The position numbers were made by a program, and so were the translations under genes. The notes under the pieces were generated by a model. That model ran no database searches and was not told where the DNA came from. It saw nothing but the letters and a program-made list of their open reading frames with translations. Of a stretch of 7,887 bases of DNA, positions 3,723 through 7,887 are shown one piece after another (position 1 is the stretch's first letter; each line of letters opens with the position of its first letter). The DNA lies in NCBI GenBank assembly GCA_020253895.1, contig JADDKG010000074.1, positions 1-7,887 on the forward strand, given 5' to 3'. Source of the DNA: Rubrobacter sp. GTDB lineage: Bacteria; Actinomycetota; Rubrobacteria; Rubrobacterales; Rubrobacteraceae.

Positions 3723-6389
3723 ATGGGACAGAGAAGGACTTGCAGGATCTGTGGCAGGCCGGCAACGGTGACGATACGCAGGATCATACCCGGAGAGCAG
3801 CCCCGGGTCGAATACTACTGCGAGGAGCATGCGGAGCAGGCCCGGGGCGGGCGCTCGCCGTTCGGCGGGGGAGGCGGGAGCCTCTTCGACGAGTTTTTTA
3901 ACCGCTTCTTTGAGGGAGAGCCCTTTGGGGGGAGGGCTGCGGTGCCCTCCGGGGCCCGGAGGGCCGAGCAGGTAGACGTCACCCAGTTCTTCTCCGAGAG
4001 CACCAACGCGCTCTTGCAGCGGGCGGCGCAGCAGGCCATGGAGTGGGGGAGCCTCGACCTCGGCAGCGAGCACCTGCTCTACGGAGCGCTGGGGGATGAG
4101 GTGGTCCGGCGGATACTGGAGCAGGTCGACGCCGACCCCGACGCCATAAGGAGCCAGCTCGAGGAGGAGGTCGAGAAGGCCGAGCGTAAGGACGTTGCCC
4201 CCTCGCTCTCTCCCGAGGCCAAGCGGGCGTTGCTTGCTGCCTACGAGGAGTCGCAGGAGCTTGGGGCTTCGTACATAGGTCCCGAGCACATCCTGCTCGC
4301 TCTCGCCAGAGATGACGACTCCGAGGCCGGGCGGATGCTCCGCAAGTTCGGGCTCTCGCACACCCGGCTGCGCGGGGCCGTGGTGCGCGGGGTGGATGAG
4401 GGTGGAGGCGTCAGGGAGACGCCGAGCGACACCCCCACCCTCGACGAGTACAGCCGCGACCTCACCCGGATGGCCCGGGAGGGCAAGCTCGATCCCGTGG
4501 TGGGGCGCTCCGAGGAGATAGAGACCACCATCGAGATCCTCTCGCGCAGGACCAAGAACAACCCAGTGCTCATCGGCGACCCCGGGGTCGGTAAGACCGC
4601 CATCGTCGAGGGCATAGCCCAGCGCATCGTAAACGGCGAGGTGCCCGAGACCCTCGCCGGCAAGCGGGTTCTGGCGCTCGACCTCGCCGGGATGGTCGCC
4701 GGGACCAAGTACCGGGGTGAGTTCGAGGAGCGGCTCAAGAAGGTCATAGACGAAATCCGGGAGCACTCCGACGAGCTGATCATCTTCATCGACGAGCTGC
4801 ACACCGTCGTGGGCGCGGGGGCCGCCGAGGGGGCGATGGACGCCTCCAACATGCTCAAGCCCGCCCTCGCCCGGGGCGAGCTGCACGTCATCGGGGCCAC
4901 CACCGTGGACGAGTACCGGAAGCACATCGAGAAGGACGCCGCCCTCGAACGGCGCTTCCAGCCGGTGCTTGTGAGCGAGCCCTCCGTCGAGGAGACCATC
5001 GAGATCCTTACCGGGCTCAAGGATCGCTATGAGGCTCATCACGGCGTGAAGATCTCCCAGGAGGCCATAGTCGCGGCCGCCGAGCTCTCCGACCGCTACA
5101 TCACCGACCGCTTCCTGCCAGACAAGGCCATAGACCTCATGGACCAGGCGGCGGCCCGGGTAAAGCTCCGCTCCCAGACCAAGCCAGAGGACGCGCGGGA
5201 GATAGAGGAGGAGATAAAGAAGCTCCAGCGGGAGAAGGATCGGGCCGTCTCCGCCGAGGACTACCGGCGGGCCCAGGAGCTGAAGGGCAGGATCCAGGAA
5301 CTTAAGGACCGGCTCGGGGCCTACCGGGCCGGAGGGCGCGGAGCCCCGGAGGTCACCGCCGAGGACATCGCCGAGGTCGTCTCGCGGGCTACCGGCATCC
5401 CCGTCTCCCGGCTCACCCAGGAGGAGCGCGACCGGCTCCTGCGGCTCGAGGAGCAGCTGCACGAGCGGGTGGTCGGCCAGGACGAGGCGGTCAAGGCCGT
5501 CGCCGAGGCCATAAGACGGGCCCGGGCGGGGCTCCAGGATCCCAACCGGCCCATCGGCTCCTTCCTCTTCCTCGGGCCTACCGGCGTCGGCAAGACCGAG
5601 CTCGCCCGCACCCTCGCCGAGGCGCTCTTCGGGGATGAGGCGGCGATGGTGCGCATCGACATGAGCGAGTTCCAGGAGCGGCATACCGTCAGCCGGCTGG
5701 TGGGCGCGCCTCCGGGCTATGTGGGCTATGAGGAGGCCGGCCAGCTCACCGAGGCCGTAAGGCGCAGGCCCTACTCGGTGCTTCTTTTGGACGAGATAGA
5801 GAAGGCCCATCCGGACGTCTTCAACATCCTGCTGCAGATCCTCGATGAGGGGCGGCTCACCGACGCCCAGGGCCGGACGGTGGACTTCAAGAACACAGTC
5901 ATCATCATGACCTCCAACCTCGGGGCAGAGAGGATACAGGCGCACGCCCGCAGGAAGGAGTCCTTCGAGGAGCTGAAGGAAGACATGATGCAGATCGTGC
6001 GCCGCACCTTCAGGCCCGAGTTCATAAACCGGATAGACGAGATCATCATCTTCCGCGCCCTGACCAAGGAGCAGATCGTGGAGATAGCCCGCCTGCTGCT
6101 GGAGCGGACCCGCAGGCGCCTCAAGGCGCAGAACATAGAGGTGGAGTTCACCGACGAGGCGGTGGAGCATATCGCCAGCGAGGGCTTTGACCCCGAGTTC
6201 GGGGCCCGGCCGCTGAGGCGCACCATCCAGCGGCAGGTGGACAACGAGCTCTCAAAGATGCTCCTGGAAGGCTCCATCGAGCCTGGCGACAAGGTGGTGG
6301 TCGGTGTGGAGGACGACCGGCTCACCTTCGAGGTGCAGAAGGAGGCCGCTGCCGCCGGTGTCGGGGACCGCGACGGGCGCGGGGAGTGA
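3723..6389 (+). CDS. Clp/Hsp100 AAA+ ATPase with N-terminal zinc finger, ClpC/ClpG-like probable disaggregase
   Basis: Hexameric ATP-driven unfoldase that threads proteins through its pore. The product is 888 residues. Order: zinc finger C7-x2-C10...C33-x2-H36; Gly/Phe-rich linker (44-71); two Clp_N repeats (about 92-220); AAA-1 with Walker A GDPGVGKT (285-292), pore loop K-Y-R-G (329-332), Walker B IIFIDE (353-358) and Arg fingers R410/R411; a short ClpC/UVR-type middle domain (about 482-535), far shorter than that of ClpB; AAA-2 with GPTGVGKT (618-625), pore loop GYVGY (665-669), VLLLDE (686-691), sensor 1 N732 and sensor 2 GARPLRR (827-833). The loop where ClpC, ClpA and ClpX carry the [LIV]G[FL] ClpP-docking tripeptide (about 735-763) has none. 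With the zinc finger, this argues for a ClpP-independent disaggregase like ClpG/ClpK, though classical ClpC is the nearest alternative. GAGGAGG precedes ATG 3723. Seven bases separate it from the next gene. Confidence 0.95.
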   Translation: MGQRRTCRICGRPATVTIRRIIPGEQPRVEYYCEEHAEQARGGRSPFGGGGGSLFDEFFNRFFEGEPFGGRAAVPSGARRAEQVDVTQFFSESTNALLQRAAQQAMEWGSLDLGSEHLLYGALGDEVVRRILEQVDADPDAIRSQLEEEVEKAERKDVAPSLSPEAKRALLAAYEESQELGASYIGPEHILLALARDDDSEAGRMLRKFGLSHTRLRGAVVRGVDEGGGVRETPSDTPTLDEYSRDLTRMAREGKLDPVVGRSEEIETTIEILSRRTKNNPVLIGDPGVGKTAIVEGIAQRIVNGEVPETLAGKRVLALDLAGMVAGTKYRGEFEERLKKVIDEIREHSDELIIFIDELHTVVGAGAAEGAMDASNMLKPALARGELHVIGATTVDEYRKHIEKDAALERRFQPVLVSEPSVEETIEILTGLKDRYEAHHGVKISQEAIVAAAELSDRYITDRFLPDKAIDLMDQAAARVKLRSQTKPEDAREIEEEIKKLQREKDRAVSAEDYRRAQELKGRIQELKDRLGAYRAGGRGAPEVTAEDIAEVVSRATGIPVSRLTQEERDRLLRLEEQLHERVVGQDEAVKAVAEAIRRARAGLQDPNRPIGSFLFLGPTGVGKTELARTLAEALFGDEAAMVRIDMSEFQERHTVSRLVGAPPGYVGYEEAGQLTEAVRRRPYSVLLLDEIEKAHPDVFNILLQILDEGRLTDAQGRTVDFKNTVIIMTSNLGAERIQAHARRKESFEELKEDMMQIVRRTFRPEFINRIDEIIIFRALTKEQIVEIARLLLERTRRRLKAQNIEVEFTDEAVEHIASEGFDPEFGARPLRRTIQRQVDNELSKMLLEGSIEPGDKVVVGVEDDRLTFEVQKEAAAAGVGDRDGRGE

Positions 6390-6396
6390 TCCTGGG

Positions 6397-6849
6397 ATGG
6401 CCGCCTTGATGGGCACGAGCCGGTTCGAGCGGCTCTTCCGGGCCGCCGCCGGGCTCGACGTGGACAAGGATGACCTCAAGCGCTACAGCGACTTCATCAA
6501 CCAGAAGCTCTACGACCTGCTGCTCGTCGGGCAGGCGGCGGCCAAGGCCAACGGCCGGGACGTCATAGAGCCGTGGGACCTCCCCATAACCAAGGGGCTC
6601 GAGGAGAGCATAGACGAGTTCAAGGGGCTGGAGGAGGGGCTGGAGCTGCGCCCGATCCTGGAGCAGCTCGCTTCCCTCCCGCCCCTCCACCTCGACTACT
6701 CGGTGGAGACCGAGGAGCGGTTCCCGGAGATCGTCGGCGGCCTGAGCCTGGCGCTGGCCCGGACCTTCCGGGTGTTGGACCCCGAGGTGAAAAACCCCCA
6801 GAGCAGGCACTGGGAGCAGGCCTTCCGCATCTTCGACCTGCTGCTGTAG
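6397..6849 (+). CDS. DUF1931 histone-fold protein
   Basis: Small protein of the DUF1931 family, whose Aquifex member has a known structure with two histone folds in one chain. It is probably DNA-binding or nucleoid-associated, but its cellular role is not established. The product is 150 residues from ATG 6397; GGGGAG lies 10 bases upstream, overlapping the end of the Clp gene. Fold one: helices around SRFERLFRAAAGL (8-20), the long central helix DDLKRYSDFINQKLYDLLLVGQAAAKANG (25-53), then DVIEPWDLPITKGLEESIDEF. Fold two: LELRPILEQLA (82-92), PEIVGGLSLALARTFRVLDPE and the closing NPQSRHWEQAFRIFDLLL, which ends exactly at the C-terminus. The 7-base gap to the Clp gene strongly suggests cotranscription. 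An in-frame ATG at 6409 is a less likely start. Confidence 0.9.
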   Translation: MAALMGTSRFERLFRAAAGLDVDKDDLKRYSDFINQKLYDLLLVGQAAAKANGRDVIEPWDLPITKGLEESIDEFKGLEEGLELRPILEQLASLPPLHLDYSVETEERFPEIVGGLSLALARTFRVLDPEVKNPQSRHWEQAFRIFDLLL

Positions 6850-6885
6850 GGAGCCGCCCTTTGGTCTGAGCGGAGGAGGAAGAGC

Positions 6886-7731
6886 GTGGACCCCATAGCG
6901 ATATTCTGGCTGTTTTTGATCCTGGCCTCCCTGCAGCCCATCCTGCAGCGGCGGTTTCTGGAGGTCTCCCGCCAGCGGGCCCTCTCTCGGCTGGCCTCCG
7001 AGCGGGGCTCGACGGTCATCACCCTCATCCACCGACAGGAGACGATGTCGCTTCTGGGCTTCCCCATCTTCCGCCACATAGACATCGACGACTCCGAGGG
7101 GGTGCTCAACGCCATCCGCGAGACCCCGCCCGACGGCCCCATAGACATCGTGCTGCACACCCCGGGCGGGATGGTGCTCGCGGCGAGCCAGATCGCCGAG
7201 GCGCTCGCCGAGCACCAAGGGCCGGTGCGGGCCTTCGTGCCCCACTACGCCATGAGCGGCGGCACCCTTATAGCCCTGGCCGCCGACGAGATCCACGTCG
7301 ACCCCCACGCCGCCCTGGGGCCGGTAGACCCCCAGCTCGGCGGCTACCCGGCGGCCTCCATCCTGGCCGCCGTGGAGCAGGCCAAGGAGCCCGAGGACAG
7401 GACGCTCATCCTGGCGGACATCAGCCGGAAGGCGCTTCGGCAGGTGGAGGACTTCGTGACCGGACTGCTGGAACGCATAATGGAGCCTGAGCGGGCCCGG
7501 AAGGTGGCCCACACCCTATCCTCAGGCGTCTGGACCCACGACCACCCCCTCACTCCTCGCGACCTCAAGGAGCTCGGGCTTCCGGTACGGGTCGGGGTTC
7601 CCGGCGAGATCCACGCCCTCATGCGCCTCTACCCCCAGCCCCGCGGGCGGCAGAGCTCGGTGGAGTACGTCCCCTCCCGCCCGCCGGGCCCCGCCCGCCT
7701 GCCCGGCCCGGGCGGCCACGGGGAGCCCTGA
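6886..7731 (+). CDS. Membrane-anchored SDH/SppA-like serine protease (ClpP-crotonase fold)
   Basis: Predicted serine protease of the SDH_sah family (serine dehydrogenase proteinase, related to SppA and ClpP), tethered to the membrane by one N-terminal helix (about 4-20, IAIFWLFLILASLQPIL) followed by QRR. The product is 281 residues. The GTG start is supported by GGAGGAGG 6 bases upstream. The ClpP-like core holds IDIVLHTPGG (86-95), where HTPGG forms the oxyanion region, the nucleophile S124 in HYAMSGGTLIALAAD, and GPVDPQ (145-150). K182 (SRKALRQVEDF), 58 residues after the serine, is the likely general base by analogy with the Ser-Lys dyad of SppA; this assignment is inferred. WTHDHPLTPRDLKELGLPV is a conserved ending of the core, and a Pro/Gly-rich tail follows. 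A 36-base gap after the histone gene suggests the same operon. It could remove membrane-associated misfolded proteins during heat stress. Confidence 0.92.
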   Translation: MDPIAIFWLFLILASLQPILQRRFLEVSRQRALSRLASERGSTVITLIHRQETMSLLGFPIFRHIDIDDSEGVLNAIRETPPDGPIDIVLHTPGGMVLAASQIAEALAEHQGPVRAFVPHYAMSGGTLIALAADEIHVDPHAALGPVDPQLGGYPAASILAAVEQAKEPEDRTLILADISRKALRQVEDFVTGLLERIMEPERARKVAHTLSSGVWTHDHPLTPRDLKELGLPVRVGVPGEIHALMRLYPQPRGRQSSVEYVPSRPPGPARLPGPGGHGEP

Positions 7732-7748
7732 GATCCCCGCGCGTGGTA

Positions 7749-7778
7749 CCCTTCCCGGCATGGAGGAGCCGGGAAGGG
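7749..7778 (+). promoter_or_regulatory. Perfect hairpin enclosing the start codon of the last gene
   Basis: CCCTTCCCGGC (7749-7759) and GCCGGGAAGGG (7768-7778) are exact 11-base complements around an 8-base loop ATGGAGGA, so the start codon at 7760 opens the loop. In RNA this would be very stable and could control initiation; in DNA it could be an operator. There is no T-run, so it is not a standard terminator. TACCCT at 7747-7752 could alternatively be a -10 giving a leaderless transcript. Confidence 0.55.
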
Positions 7779-7887
7779 AGCTTCTGGACCGGGCCATGCG
7801 CCGGGCGGGAGGCGCCCCGCTGCGCTCCGGCAACCGGCTGGAGCTTCTCAAGGACGGCCCGGCCGCCTACGACAGCTGGCTCGGGGC
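7760..7887 (+). CDS. Probable phospholipase D/cardiolipin synthase-like protein, partial (N-terminus)
   Basis: Only the first 42 codons are in the window, running off the right edge. MEEPGRELLDRAMRRAGG leads into SGNRLELLKDGPAAYDSWLG. The G-N-x-[LV]-x-L-L-x-D-G-x-x-A-[YF] pattern is typical of the start of the first PLD domain in cardiolipin synthases and related phospholipase D-like enzymes, where it precedes the first HKD motif. That motif is not in the window, so the assignment rests on this short pattern. No hydrophobic segment is seen so far, unlike the two-helix start of canonical Cls. There is no ribosome binding site; TACCCT ends 7 bases before the ATG, consistent with a leaderless transcript. 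The gene lies 28 bases after the protease gene and could also be read through from it. Confidence 0.6.
   Translation, partial: MEEPGRELLDRAMRRAGGAPLRSGNRLELLKDGPAAYDSWLG

Noticed and set aside
3672..6170. Long open frame (over 800 codons) on the minus strand opposite the Clp ATPase gene
   Set aside because: GC-rich codon bias in the real gene removes stops from the opposite frame. The translation is Leu/Gly/His/Asp-rich, has no recognisable domain and lacks a ribosome binding site.
3723..6389. ClpB (classical disaggregase) assignment
   Set aside because: The middle domain is about 50 residues, not the roughly 120-residue ClpB coiled coil, and its sequence is ClpC/UVR-like.
6304..6397. Upstream in-frame start at 6304 for the histone-fold gene
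   Set aside because: It would overlap the Clp gene by over 80 bases with an unrelated Arg/Pro-rich extension; the family begins near the SRFERLFR helix.
6322..7512. Minus-strand open frame opposite the histone and protease genes
   Set aside because: Same antisense artefact; it spans two well-supported plus-strand genes and its intergenic gap, with low-complexity composition.

Overview
The window is very GC-rich, with GC-loaded third codon positions, strong AGGAGG-type ribosome binding sites and several GTG starts. The gene content suggests a thermophilic or stress-hardened actinobacterium. Rubrobacter or a close relative is my best guess, from the style of the proteins and not from a database match. 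No RNA gene, CRISPR array or transposase is visible.

Layout. A membrane protein gene (partial, minus strand, 1-456) diverges from a first small heat-shock protein gene (608-1087). Next comes a 347-base intergenic stretch holding two copies of a roughly 145-base module: a GC-rich palindrome followed by a promoter-like GTTT-N15-NGGTAT motif. The second copy leads into an RpoD/RpoS-like sigma factor gene (1435-2202). Convergent to it, and only 4 bases away, is a two-gene minus-strand unit: a CxxC/CxxC zinc-ribbon protein (2641-2916), then a small protein made of five repeated strand-turn-strand units (2207-2581). An AT-rich divergent region leads to a second small heat-shock protein gene (3131-3586), which ends in a strong hairpin plus T-run. 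After a 17-base tandem repeat comes a tight gene cluster: a two-domain Clp AAA+ ATPase (3723-6389), a DUF1931 histone-fold protein (6397-6849) and a membrane-anchored SDH/SppA-like serine protease (6886-7731). The window closes with the start of a probable phospholipase D/cardiolipin-synthase-like gene (7760 onward).

How it fits together. This looks like a protein quality-control island. Two Hsp20 holdases would keep heat-damaged proteins in a refoldable state. The Clp ATPase has an N-terminal zinc finger, a short ClpC-type middle domain and no visible ClpP-docking [LIV]GF tripeptide. That combination recalls the stand-alone disaggregases ClpG/ClpK, which are also found beside Hsp20 genes in transmissible heat-resistance loci of proteobacteria. 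Here the ATPase is joined, apparently in one operon, to a histone-fold protein and a membrane protease, suggesting a combined response protecting protein, nucleoid and membrane. The sigma factor and a shared SigB/SigF-like promoter motif before it and before the second hsp20 are candidates for the control layer. The functional links are inference; the gene families are well supported.
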